Source: PALSA-1353 sp050014015
GTDB lineage: Bacteria > Planctomycetota > Phycisphaerae > Tepidisphaerales > Tepidisphaeraceae
Assembly (NCBI GenBank): GCA_050014015.1
Contig: JBEKEC010000031.1
Coordinates: 1-64,000, forward strand
Direction: 5' to 3'
DNA: 64,000 bases
Shown here: piece by piece, positions 24,422 through 32,360 of the stretch
Position numbering within the stretch: position 1 is the stretch's first letter
Layout: every line of letters begins with the position of its first letter
Notes under the pieces: generated by a model
The model's database searches: none
The model's input: the letters and a program-made list of their open reading frames with translations, nothing else
Told to the model about the DNA's origin: nothing
Made by a program: the position numbers and the translations under genes

Positions 24422-24631
24422 AACCGCCATGACAGGCTTCCACCCTCCCGGCCATTGGTAGTCGGCTACTTTCGCAATCCAAAGCCCTGGCAGCTTGCTC
24501 CCTGGGGCATGTCAAATCGCGTCATCATTCAGATTAACCCACTACCCCGCCATTCCCCTTAATTAATCCGAATTCCCCCATTTTTCGATTGTGATTCCCG
24601 CCCGCCTCCGCGTATAGTGTTCCCAGCACCG

Positions 24632-25567
24632 ATGTCGCAGGAGATGGACATCTCGTGGCAGGTGCTCGGCCGGATCGTGCGTCAGTGGGGCGGCGAATCG
24701 GCCGAGATCGCGGAAGTCCAACCGCTCGACGGCGGTTGTATTAGCACCACCGCCGCCATCCAACTCACCGACGGCCGAAAGGTCGTCTGCAAAATCTCCC
24801 CACATCGGGTCGATCGCAGCTACGTCAACGAATCTCATCAATTGAAGTATATGGCCGACCTCGGCCTGCCCGTCCCCCAGGTTTACGCCGCCAAGGTCGG
24901 CTCACTCGACGACCCGTTCAGTTATATCCTCATGGAATTCATCGAGGGAATCACCCTCCACCAGGCCAAGCTCAAATGCTCCGCCGAGGAATACGACCAA
25001 CTCCAGGCCCATCTGGCCGAGATCATCCTCATGCTGCACGAGCGCACGGCCCCGGCCTACGGCCGCGTCGAGGTGGACCCCGCCCCGTCCCAATTCGCCT
25101 CCTGGCCGGATTTTTATCGCACCGTCTTCGATCCCATCTGTCACGAAGTCGTAAAAGTCGAATCCCTCCCCATCAAGACCCGCCGACACATCGGCAAGAT
25201 TCACGAGCATCTCGACCGCCTCTTGCAGCACGATGAGGTCCCCCGTCTGGTGCATTGGGACGTCTGGTCCACCAACATCCTCTGTCGCCCCAACGGCGCC
25301 GGCCATTGGAAGATCGCCGCCATGCTCGATCCCAACTGCAAGTTCGCCCATTACGAAGCCGAGATCGCCTACATCACCCTCTTCCAAACCTCCACGCCCG
25401 CCTTTCTAAAAGCCTATCAGCAACGCCGCCGCCTGCCGGATGAATACCATCACATTCGCAAGCTGATTTATCAGCTCTATTTTCTATTGAACCACGTCCT
25501 TCTTTTCGGCGGCGAATACGTCAAGCAAGCCATCGCCGCCGTCGATCGCCTCGAAGCCGTGGTTTGA
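24632..25567 (+). CDS. Fructosamine-kinase / aminoglycoside-phosphotransferase-like kinase
   Basis: 311 residues of the FN3K/APH fold: a nucleotide-binding lobe with VVCKISPHR (Lys), the catalytic loop LVHWDVWSTNILC and the metal motif AAMLDPNCKFAHYEAEIAYI. FN3K enzymes phosphorylate ketosamines on glycated proteins so they fall off. The usual HGDLWxxN reads HWDVWSTN, with the Asp kept. ATG 24632 is chosen because TATAGT at 24613-24618 would place the transcription start after the in-frame GTG at 24617. Its last 41 codons are repeated at 26261-26384. Confidence 0.8.
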   Translation: MSQEMDISWQVLGRIVRQWGGESAEIAEVQPLDGGCISTTAAIQLTDGRKVVCKISPHRVDRSYVNESHQLKYMADLGLPVPQVYAAKVGSLDDPFSYILMEFIEGITLHQAKLKCSAEEYDQLQAHLAEIILMLHERTAPAYGRVEVDPAPSQFASWPDFYRTVFDPICHEVVKVESLPIKTRRHIGKIHEHLDRLLQHDEVPRLVHWDVWSTNILCRPNGAGHWKIAAMLDPNCKFAHYEAEIAYITLFQTSTPAFLKAYQQRRRLPDEYHHIRKLIYQLYFLLNHVLLFGGEYVKQAIAAVDRLEAVV

Positions 25568-25678
25568 CCATGCCCCCGGCATCCCGCCAGTGAAGTCCCC
25601 GAAAGCCCACGGCACGGAAGGCGAAGCCTCCGTAGCCGCCGTGAGCCGGCCACTTGCTGTCCAAACGCTCCTGGCCAC

Positions 25679-25978
25679 TTACGCTGGGCTGAGATTCCAC
25701 TGCTTGGCCCGAGCGGCCATGGCTTGCGCGTGCGTTGGCCAATCATGCAGCGTGGCGGGGTCGAAATCCGCGCCGTTCGGCCAGACCAACGTTTTGACCT
25801 CGGGATCAATCCGCACTTCATTGAAAATCGCCAAGTCCCGCAACGGACCGAAAAGCTCCCCCGCCAGCACCGGTTGAAAGTCTATCACCTGTTCGGTGGC
25901 ATCATCGAACTCGACGCGCAGCGTATATGCGCCTTCGATCTTGAACGATCGGACGCGGTGCAATGGGTGTTTCATCAA
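25679..25978 (-). CDS. DUF2442 protein
   Basis: 99 residues: HPLHRVRSFKIEGAYTLRVE, then FDDATEQVIDFQPVLAGELF, then FNEVRIDPEVKTLVWPNGAD. This is the DUF2442 pattern (W-P-N/D-G-A-D-F/L near the end). Function unknown; family members usually sit next to DUF4160 proteins, as here, and such pairs behave like mobile small-gene modules. The partner just upstream is frameshifted. Confidence 0.85.
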   Translation of the reverse strand: MMKHPLHRVRSFKIEGAYTLRVEFDDATEQVIDFQPVLAGELFGPLRDLAIFNEVRIDPEVKTLVWPNGADFDPATLHDWPTHAQAMAARAKQWNLSPA

Positions 25979-25986
25979 CGCCCTCC

Positions 25987-26251
25987 TTAATCAAGCGGAT
26001 CGATGGGCAGCGGTGCCTGACCCGCCTGCAGACGCTGCCAATCGGCAACTAGTTCCTCTTGGTGCAACTCGGCCCACGCTTCCACGAAACGCCGTTCACG
26101 ACGCGGCAGCGACCCGGCAATCAACTCGATCGGGCCTAGGCTGAACACGGCCACTTCATCCTGATAATAGGCGGTGCGGCAAGTGATGCGGCTGGCCCGC
26201 TTCCATGTACATTCGAATAATGATGCCAAAAAAACGGCTAAGCTCCGGCAT
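25987..26251 (-). pseudogene. DUF4160 gene broken by a small deletion
   Basis: From ATG 26251 the frame gives MPELSRFFGIIIRMYMEAGQ then PHHLPH, the normal DUF4160 start. After CCGCAC the family expects F-H-A-Y-Y-Q, but the sequence goes straight to CGCCTATTATCAG, so about five bases (roughly TTCCA) are missing. The second half continues in another frame (AYYQDEVAVFSLGPIELIAG, then SLPRRERRFVEAWAELHQEE) to the stop. Both halves are otherwise intact, so the break is recent. A downstream start could still express the C-terminal half. Confidence 0.8.
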
Positions 26252-26260
26252 CCGAGAAGT

Positions 26261-26408
26261 ATACCATCGCGTCCGCAAGCTGATCTATCAGCTTTATTTT
26301 CTATTGAACCACGTCCTCCTCTTCGGCGGCGAATACGTCAAGCAAGCCATCCCCGCCGTCGATCGCCTCGAAGCCGTGGTCTGACCGTGCCCCCCGGCAT
26401 CCCGCCAG
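26261..26408 (+). pseudogene. Second, truncated copy of the FN3K-like gene 3' end
   Basis: 148 bases align with 25444-25590 at about 93% identity, covering the last 41 codons, the stop and 24 bases beyond. The reading frame is preserved (IYQLYFLLNHVLLFGGEYVK...), and most differences are silent third-position changes (ATT/ATC, CTC/CTT, CTT/CTC). The DUF2442/DUF4160 pair lies exactly between the two copies. Confidence 0.9.
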
Positions 26409-26544
26409 CGGATTCCCACACCTTCCGCGCCTTCAACAGAGCCGGCCAGTCCCTGGCCGGTCTTCACCTGGCCTTGCCGCCAAGATTCGCAGCACATCTT
26501 CGCCCAGAGCGTTCCAAGTGTTATGATGTGCGTAAAGGAGACGC

Positions 26545-27726
26545 TTGGCCGCTTCAACCCTCGTCGCAAACTCGCCCCGCCGTAAATCGCTCCGGAGTCA
26601 ACCCTTTCGAGCCGCCGAGTTCTTCGCCGGAATTGGGTTGGTCAGGCTCGCCTTGGAGCAACACGGCTGGGAAGTGGTCTTCGCCAATGACATCGACCCT
26701 GACAAGCTCGAAATGTACAAAGCGAATTTTGGCGACGATCACTTCAAGCTCGGCGATATCCACAAGCTTTCCCCCAACGATATCCCGCCATGTGACCTGT
26801 TCACCGCGTCATTTCCTTGCAACGACCTGTCTATTGCCGGGGCTTGGGCCGGGCTGAGCGGCAAGGAATCCTCAGCCTTTTGGGGCCTAATTCAAATCTT
26901 GAAGGGCCTAGGGAATCGCCGACCGCCCATGGTGATGCTCGAAAACGTCCTTGGGTTTCTACAATCTCATGGCGGCGGCGATTTCGAAACGGCACTGTTG
27001 GCGCTCAATGACCTCGGCTACACAGTCGACGCTTTCATCCTAAACGCCGTCCATTGGGTGCCGCAGAGCCGCGCCCGTCTATTTGTGGTTGCCAAAGCGG
27101 CACCGAGGAACGCCGCGCGCAATCCCTTCGCCATGATCGAATCGGACACGCGCCCGGACGCACTGTTTACCTTCATCAATACGCGACAGAACGTCCGCTG
27201 GGACGTTCACGACCTTCCACGGCTGCCAAAGCCACAGCAAAAGCTCAAGGATATCGTGCAGGATTTGCCCGACGATGATCCGCATTGGTGGAGCAAGGAT
27301 CGCGCCGAATATTTCTTCCGCCAATTCAGCGAACGCCACCTAATGGCCGCGAGGTTAATGATGGGGCAGAATTCCTACCAATACGCCACCGCCTTCCGGC
27401 GCGTTCGGAACGGCAAAAGCATGGCGGAGCTTCGGACCGACGGAATTGCCGGCTGCCTTCGCACTCCCCGAGGCGGCAGCGGAAGGCAGATTCTCTTCAA
27501 GGCTGGGAAAGGCAAGTACCAAGTGCGACTGCTCACGGCGCGCGAGTGTGCGCGCCTTCAAGGCGTGCCCGACGAGTACGTCATTAACGTGGGGCTAAAT
27601 CAGGCCCTTTTCGGATTTGGCGATGCTGTATGTGTGCCTGCAATCCAGTGGATTGCCGAGCATTATCTTACGCCCGCTACTCTGGGTGGGCTGTCGCAGG
27701 CCACCTTATTTGGAGGGAAGACGTAA
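26545..27726 (+). CDS. dcm: DNA (cytosine-5) methyltransferase
   Basis: 393 residues. Motif I AAEFFAGIGLVRLALEQHGW, motif IV SFPCNDLSIAG with the catalytic Cys, motif VI MLENVLGFL, motif VIII WVPQSRARLFVVA, and motifs IX/X near the end (RLLTARECARLQGVPDEYVI, then GFGDAVCVP). The target-recognition domain between VIII and IX is about 120 residues. Start TTG 26545 follows a perfect AAAGGAG at 26534-26540. The restriction-like gene DUF4928 begins directly at its stop codon and Vsr follows, so it is the modification arm of a 5mC R-M system. Confidence 0.92.
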   Translation: MAASTLVANSPRRKSLRSQPFRAAEFFAGIGLVRLALEQHGWEVVFANDIDPDKLEMYKANFGDDHFKLGDIHKLSPNDIPPCDLFTASFPCNDLSIAGAWAGLSGKESSAFWGLIQILKGLGNRRPPMVMLENVLGFLQSHGGGDFETALLALNDLGYTVDAFILNAVHWVPQSRARLFVVAKAAPRNAARNPFAMIESDTRPDALFTFINTRQNVRWDVHDLPRLPKPQQKLKDIVQDLPDDDPHWWSKDRAEYFFRQFSERHLMAARLMMGQNSYQYATAFRRVRNGKSMAELRTDGIAGCLRTPRGGSGRQILFKAGKGKYQVRLLTARECARLQGVPDEYVINVGLNQALFGFGDAVCVPAIQWIAEHYLTPATLGGLSQATLFGGKT

Positions 27727-28686
27727 ATGCCGGTTGAGGAGGACGCAATCCGCATCGTTGACGATTGGTACACAAGCCTCGACTTGTACCGGGACGATCT
27801 CCCGTCTAAGGGATCAATCGCGGCTGCTCTGCAGGTGCTCAATCTGCTACGCTCCAACTATGACCTTGACGTCTCCGCCCACGTCGCGCGCGGAGAGGCG
27901 CAAATCACCGGCTTGTCCGCAGGTGCCATCAAGAAAATTCTCGCCGAATTTGGGGAATCGCGTCGGATGTCCGTTGTTGGCGGCCGCACCAATCGCGGCG
28001 CACGTGGTGCCGTTGCGAAACTTCTGGGCGCAATGAAACCTCTGCATCTTGAGCAACTTCAGGAAGCACATCGAGTCACTGTTCTAAGGGCTATGCAGAA
28101 ACGTCTCGTGGCCGAATACGTCCCAAGATTTTTTGCGGTAAAGCGAGTGAAGGCCGTGTTCGATTATAACGAGGCAACTTGGCGCTTCGTTCAAAACATT
28201 CTCGAAAACGCGAAAGCCAGTGGCAAGGCGGGGGCTGTGGCAGAGTATCTCGTCGGCGCAAAACTCGCGATCCTCTTCCCTAACAAACAGATTCGAAATA
28301 AGCGATTCAGCATTGCTGACGAACAAACGGGGTTTCCCGGTGATTTTGAGGTCGGGAATACCGTGTTTCATGTGACAGTCGCCCCAATGCCTGATCTGCT
28401 CGACAAGTGTAAAGGGAATCTTGAACGAGGGCTACGCGTATACTTGCTGGTACTCGAAGCCCAAGTCGTTGGGACGCGCCAAAACATGGAGATGGTTGCA
28501 TCCGGTCGCACCACGGTTCAATCCATCGAGTCCTTTGTCGCGACGAATATCGATGAGCTCACAGAGTTCGGTGGCGACAAACTCAAAGGCGGCCTGCGTC
28601 GTCTGCTCGAGAAGTACAACGAGCGCGTCGGCCTTCTTTTGGAGGACAAATCAATGCTAATCGAGATTCCGTCGAACCTCGATTGA
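27727..28686 (+). CDS. DUF4928 protein, probable type II restriction partner
   Basis: 319 residues, starting right after the methyltransferase stop. Central region VAEYLVGAKLAILFPNKQIR, then DEQTGFPGDFEVGNTVFHVT, where D-x-E in GDFEVGN and a following beta strand fit a PD-(D/E)xK-like nuclease core (inference). DUF4928 genes are typically found next to cytosine methyltransferases and are thought to be restriction enzymes. Upstream helices SIAAALQVLNLLRSNYDLDV may bind DNA. No frameshift is seen, so the system could be active. Confidence 0.75.
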   Translation: MPVEEDAIRIVDDWYTSLDLYRDDLPSKGSIAAALQVLNLLRSNYDLDVSAHVARGEAQITGLSAGAIKKILAEFGESRRMSVVGGRTNRGARGAVAKLLGAMKPLHLEQLQEAHRVTVLRAMQKRLVAEYVPRFFAVKRVKAVFDYNEATWRFVQNILENAKASGKAGAVAEYLVGAKLAILFPNKQIRNKRFSIADEQTGFPGDFEVGNTVFHVTVAPMPDLLDKCKGNLERGLRVYLLVLEAQVVGTRQNMEMVASGRTTVQSIESFVATNIDELTEFGGDKLKGGLRRLLEKYNERVGLLLEDKSMLIEIPSNLD

Positions 28687-28857
28687 AGCCGGATCGCTCA
28701 TCCAGTCCTCGAGCGTCCGCCGGACTTCCTCCCGATCGAACCGAGAGTCGCGCGCGTAATCGACGTAAACCGTGATCTGATGCTCTGACTCCGGCTCGAA
28801 TCCGCCGCTCCATTCCAGGAAATGCCGCTTGAGTTCTTCAATCTGTTGGGTTGTCAT
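28657..28857 (-). CDS. Small conserved hypothetical protein
   Basis: 66 residues from ATG 28857: MTTQQIEELKRHFLEWSGGF, then EPESEHQITVYVDYARDSRF, then DREEVRRTLEDWM. The composition is that of a real small protein. It is antisense to, and overlaps by 30 bp, the DUF4928 3' end and sits before Vsr. Function unknown. Confidence 0.55.
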   Translation of the reverse strand: MTTQQIEELKRHFLEWSGGFEPESEHQITVYVDYARDSRFDREEVRRTLEDWMSDPASIEVRRNLD

Positions 28858-28902
28858 AGTCGACATTATCCAAATAGAGGCGCTTGCTCCCAAAATCGGT
28901 AC

Positions 28903-29313
28903 ATGAGCGACCAATTCAGCAAATCCGAGCGTTCCCGAATCATGGCGGCGGTGAAGTCGAAGGACACCGTGCCCGAACTGCTTGTTCGTCGCTTAGTCCA
29001 TCGGCTCGGCTACCGCTTCCGCCTTCATCGCCGCGATCTTCCCGGCACGCCCGACATCGTGCTGCCACGGCTGCGCAAAATCATCAATGTCCACGGCTGT
29101 TTCTGGCACATGCACACCTGTCGGCATGCCCGCCGCGCGCCGGTGACCAATGCGGCTTACTGGCGAAAAAAACGCCTCGGTAACGCCGCCCGCGATCGGC
29201 GCGTGTTGCGGTGCCTTCGACGCAATGGCTGGCAAGTGCTGACCATCTGGGAATGCCAGACGCGCGACTTGCTCGGACTATCGAGACGCTTGATGCGCTT
29301 TCTCGCTCAGTAA
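28903..29313 (+). CDS. vsr: Very short patch repair endonuclease
   Basis: 136 residues from ATG 28903: SKSERSRIMAAVKSKDTVPE, GYRFRLHRRDLPGTPDIVLP (catalytic Asp), INVHGCFWHMHTCRHARRAP and YWRKKRLGNAARDRRV. Vsr nicks 5' of T in T:G mismatches made by deamination of 5-methylcytosine. Its presence next to the cytosine methyltransferase shows the module methylates real targets. Last gene of the R-M island. Confidence 0.95.
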   Translation: MSDQFSKSERSRIMAAVKSKDTVPELLVRRLVHRLGYRFRLHRRDLPGTPDIVLPRLRKIINVHGCFWHMHTCRHARRAPVTNAAYWRKKRLGNAARDRRVLRCLRRNGWQVLTIWECQTRDLLGLSRRLMRFLAQ

Positions 29314-29541
29314 ACCGGCGGGACCGATTAGGATTACCCCCATTACGGCAACGCCATCCTAGTTGAGCCCGCTTTACACATTATTTCTTCCCACAAAAGC
29401 GCCAAATCCAATAGATGGACATAATCACTTATGCCATAAGTAAATACGATTCAACTGAAATCCGGCAAGCACTGAATGACATTGAAAAAGTGTAAAATGT
29501 GTAAAACCCGCCCAGTTTTGAAATGATTCCGGAGAAGAAGT
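29314..29541. other. Gene-free stretch after the R-M island
   Basis: AT-richer than its surroundings. A short palindrome ACTTATGCCATAAGT lies in the middle, and AAGTGTAAAATGTGTAAAA further on. No gene seen. Confidence 0.4.
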
Positions 29542-29614
29542 CTCACGCAGAGGCGCAAAGGCGCAAAGAAGGCAAAGGCGTCTTCTTCTCTGCGCCTTCG
29601 CGCCTCTGCGTGAG
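29542..29614. repeat. CTCACGCAGAGGCGC palindromic repeat
   Basis: Perfect 15-bp ends CTCACGCAGAGGCGC and GCGCCTCTGCGTGAG (29542-29556 and 29600-29614) with further pairing of AAGAAG/CTTCTT inside, forming a hairpin of about 70 bases. Confidence 0.85.
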
Positions 29615-29644
29615 CTCTCTTCGCTTCTGCCGACCGACTTGGAT

Positions 29645-29788
29645 TTACGGCGACGTTGCCGGTGGCGGCGTGCCGTTCAGGAACACCCCGCCGTGTTCCG
29701 ATTCCCCCGGCTCGTAGATCGTCTTCTCGCAACTTATGGCGGCCGCGAACAGCCCGATCACGGCCAGGATGAATAGCCAGCGACGCAT
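29645..29788 (-). CDS. Small lipoprotein
   Basis: 47 residues from ATG 29788: MRRWLFILAVIGLFAAAISC then EKTIYEPGESEHGGVFLNGT and PPPATSP. An Arg-Arg start, a hydrophobic stretch and the AAIS-C lipobox suggest a lipidated peptide of about 28 residues. It follows the glycosyltransferase gene by 13 bp on the same strand. Confidence 0.5.
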   Translation of the reverse strand: MRRWLFILAVIGLFAAAISCEKTIYEPGESEHGGVFLNGTPPPATSP

Positions 29789-29801
29789 GTGGGCTTCGAC
29801 T

Positions 29802-31121
29802 CTAGCCGATTCGCATGGCGGTTTCCACGGCATCGCAGAACTTGCCGCGGAGCTGGGATTCGCTCAGCGATTGGCTCAGCGCGGCTTGGGCGATTTGGCC
29901 CATGTCTTGCAACTGCTGCGGCGACATCGAGCGGAAGCGGCCAATGGCCGCGATGACGCCCGGAACGTCGCCGTGGCAGACGTGAACGCCGATGTCGTGG
30001 CGATCGAGCAGATCGCTGATGTGCGACGGCTTGGGGCCGAGGAAAAGGATCGGCCGGCCGACCGCCATCGCGCCGTAAATCTTGCAGGGATGAACGATGC
30101 CCACCATGCCCTGGCCGAGCGATACGACGTGAACGTCGGCCGCGGAGAGGGAATGTTTCAGTTCGCTCAGCGGCTGATACGGCAGCGACAGGGCGTTGGA
30201 GAGGTTGTGGTTGCGGATGTAATCTTCGACTTCCCTTTTTCCGCTGCCGCCGCCGACGAAAAGGAATCGGATGTCCGGATCGTCCTTGAGTTGGACGACC
30301 GCGTCGAGAAGCGTGGTCAGCGGATTGCTCGGGCTGTGGTTTCCGCTGTACATGACGACGAATTTCCCGCCCAGGCCGTGGCGCGCCCGGAACGGATTTT
30401 GTTCCGAGCCGGCCTGATCGGTCTGGGCAAATTCTGCAAGCGGCCATGGTGGAACGACGAGGATTTTGGAGCGTGGCACGTTGCGCCCGGCCAGCCGGTC
30501 TGCCATGAACCGGTCCAGCGCGATGATCCCCACGGTGCGCCGCAAAATGAAGCGGTTGGCGGATTCGAGGAGCCGGCAAGTCCAGTCGGTGGCCTTCAGT
30601 TTGCCCAGCGCGACGAGTTGGTCGGGGTTGAGGTCCATGGCCCAAAGGACGATGGGGACGCGGCGAATGGCGGCGGCGATGGAGATGGGCAATCCGATGA
30701 GCGGCGGCGACGTGCTGAAAAAAATCCCGGCCATGCGCGGCGTGAACAGGACCGCGAAAAACGCCTGGATCATGAACGCCGCCGTTCCCAGGACGCGCAG
30801 CGGCATGGATTTCTTGCCGAAGGACGCGAATGGGATCCGGCGGACATCCGCGCCGTTGATGATTTCCCGGCGTGGATAGATCGCCCCGGGGTTCTCATAT
30901 CCCCGCGCCGAGGCATACACGCGAACGTCGTATTTTCCGGTGGATCTGCCTCGCCGGGCCAGTTCAAATGCCACGTCGGCAACGTACTGGCCGACGGCGG
31001 CGGGGTCCGGCACGAAGACCTGGCAGACGATGACGACGGTCTTGCCCACAAGCGGCTCATCTCGTCCGATGCTGGACATCCAGGGTTTCCCGCTCCCGGC
31101 ATCGTACCGTTTACTGGCCAT
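29802..31121 (-). CDS. GT4-family glycosyltransferase (WcaI-like)
   Basis: 439 residues of GT-B fold. The N-terminal half has VIVCQVFVPDPAAVGQYVAD; the C-terminal Rossmann half has FVVMYSGNHSPSNPLTTLLD, FLFVGGGSGKREVEDYI and GMVGIVHPCKIYGAMAVGRP, where the E-x7-E of GT4 is replaced by a V-x-P-x-K-x-Y motif as in WcaI-type enzymes. A fucosyl or mannosyl transferase role is plausible because gmd and fcl (GDP-fucose synthesis) lie about 1.2 kb away, but that is inference. Confidence 0.85.
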   Translation of the reverse strand: MASKRYDAGSGKPWMSSIGRDEPLVGKTVVIVCQVFVPDPAAVGQYVADVAFELARRGRSTGKYDVRVYASARGYENPGAIYPRREIINGADVRRIPFASFGKKSMPLRVLGTAAFMIQAFFAVLFTPRMAGIFFSTSPPLIGLPISIAAAIRRVPIVLWAMDLNPDQLVALGKLKATDWTCRLLESANRFILRRTVGIIALDRFMADRLAGRNVPRSKILVVPPWPLAEFAQTDQAGSEQNPFRARHGLGGKFVVMYSGNHSPSNPLTTLLDAVVQLKDDPDIRFLFVGGGSGKREVEDYIRNHNLSNALSLPYQPLSELKHSLSAADVHVVSLGQGMVGIVHPCKIYGAMAVGRPILFLGPKPSHISDLLDRHDIGVHVCHGDVPGVIAAIGRFRSMSPQQLQDMGQIAQAALSQSLSESQLRGKFCDAVETAMRIG

Positions 31122-31277
31122 CAGATCCTAAATCCCGCGTTGAGTTTTACGCGACGCTTCGGACAATGCAACACCGGTTATCGAACGTTCGCCAACATGG
31201 ATGCCAGGAAGAAAGCGGCGTGCGAGGTGGAATTAACAATGGATCGACACGCTCGGATGGCTTAAAATCCGGCCACC

Positions 31278-32225
31278 ATGGCTTGGAATCTCGATATCGG
31301 GCCGTACGATCCCTGTCCCTGCGGCAGCGGGGAAAAATATAAATTCTGTTGTGCGGCGAAAGCCAAGGCCAACCAGCACGGGAAATTCCCGATCGGCACC
31401 GTGGCCTTCTATGGTCCCGACGACAAGACGACCACCAAGATAGTCGCCTCCGTCATCCTGCGCGACGGGGCCGAACCGATTTTGCAAAAATGGATGGGGA
31501 TGGACGTCGTCGGTGATCCGAAGATCGCGGAGCAGATCAAGAAGTTCTTTGCCCAGCATGGCGTCCGGAGTTGCGTGGTCACGGACGGCAACCTTGGTTG
31601 TCCCCATGAGGAGGGCCCGGACTTTCCGGTCGGCCAGGACTGTCCCGTCTGTCCCTTCTGGGCGGGAAAGCAGGGCTCCGCGCGGCGCATTGGCGATGAA
31701 ATCCAAGACTCCCCGGACGATGATTTGGACAAGGATTTAACGGATGAACTGGAGGATGAAGAAGAGGACTCCGAAGCCGAGGATTCGGAGCCGGACATAG
31801 ACTACGATTCTCTGTTCGCTCGCATGAACGCCATCATCGGCGAGGGTGAAAAGGATTTTGGGCAGGCTGTTGACGCTATATTTGAGCATCTAAAGTCGAA
31901 CCTGCGCCTTCCATGCGAAGTCACCGGCAGTGAGGATTTCCGGTGGGAGGAACCATACGTTATTGGCGGATGGAGTCCCGCCGAGTACAAAAAACTCAAG
32001 AAAACCCAGCCGTCTTATACCGATCGCTATCAGCTCCTTGGAATTGAGCGCGACGACCGATCCGAATGGATGATGTTCGACGAAGACATTGTGGCCCGCG
32101 TGCAGCGGATTTCCGACAATAAAATCTTCCTTCTGGGACTGGCCGAACTCGAAGTGAAGAACAAGCAATCGCCCAACTGGCAGTTGCTGGATGATTACGC
32201 GGTATGGTTTGTGAACAGCCGGTGA
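31278..32225 (+). CDS. SEC-C zinc-motif protein with acidic linker
   Basis: 315 residues. The SEC-C zinc motif DPCPCGSGEKYKFCC is at about 11-25. A very acidic linker (about 147-175, DDDLDKDLTDELEDEEEDSE) separates it from a C-terminal domain containing PCEVTGSEDFRWEEPYVIGG and YQLLGIERDDRS, which resembles a domain often annotated as calcium-binding or UPF-type in planctomycetes. SEC-C tails bind SecB or ribosomes in SecA; here the motif is N-terminal. Function unknown. TAAAAT at 31263-31268 lies 9 nt before the ATG. Confidence 0.7.
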   Translation: MAWNLDIGPYDPCPCGSGEKYKFCCAAKAKANQHGKFPIGTVAFYGPDDKTTTKIVASVILRDGAEPILQKWMGMDVVGDPKIAEQIKKFFAQHGVRSCVVTDGNLGCPHEEGPDFPVGQDCPVCPFWAGKQGSARRIGDEIQDSPDDDLDKDLTDELEDEEEDSEAEDSEPDIDYDSLFARMNAIIGEGEKDFGQAVDAIFEHLKSNLRLPCEVTGSEDFRWEEPYVIGGWSPAEYKKLKKTQPSYTDRYQLLGIERDDRSEWMMFDEDIVARVQRISDNKIFLLGLAELEVKNKQSPNWQLLDDYAVWFVNSR

Positions 32226-32229
32226 GGGT

Positions 32230-32336
32230 GCGGCCATAATTTTTTTGCGGAACCCGACCTTTTCCCCCCTCCCCCTGTACTCAGGGCCAGGGTTGGGGTG
32301 GGGGTTCTTCCGAGCTTGCAAGAAACTTTGGCCGCT
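32230..32336. repeat. MITE-like element with terminal inverted repeats
   Basis: Ends GCGGCCATAATTTTTTTGC and (inverted) GCGGCCAAAGTTTCTTGC, 15 of about 18 bases matching, around the CCCCTCCCCCTGTACT...GGGTTGGGGTGGGGG core shared with 7561-7736, 57531-57644 and 62109-62180. About 106 bp, no ORF. It lies between convergent gene ends. Confidence 0.75.
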
Positions 32337-32360
32337 CCCGCCGGTGAGCGGTTGCCGGCA

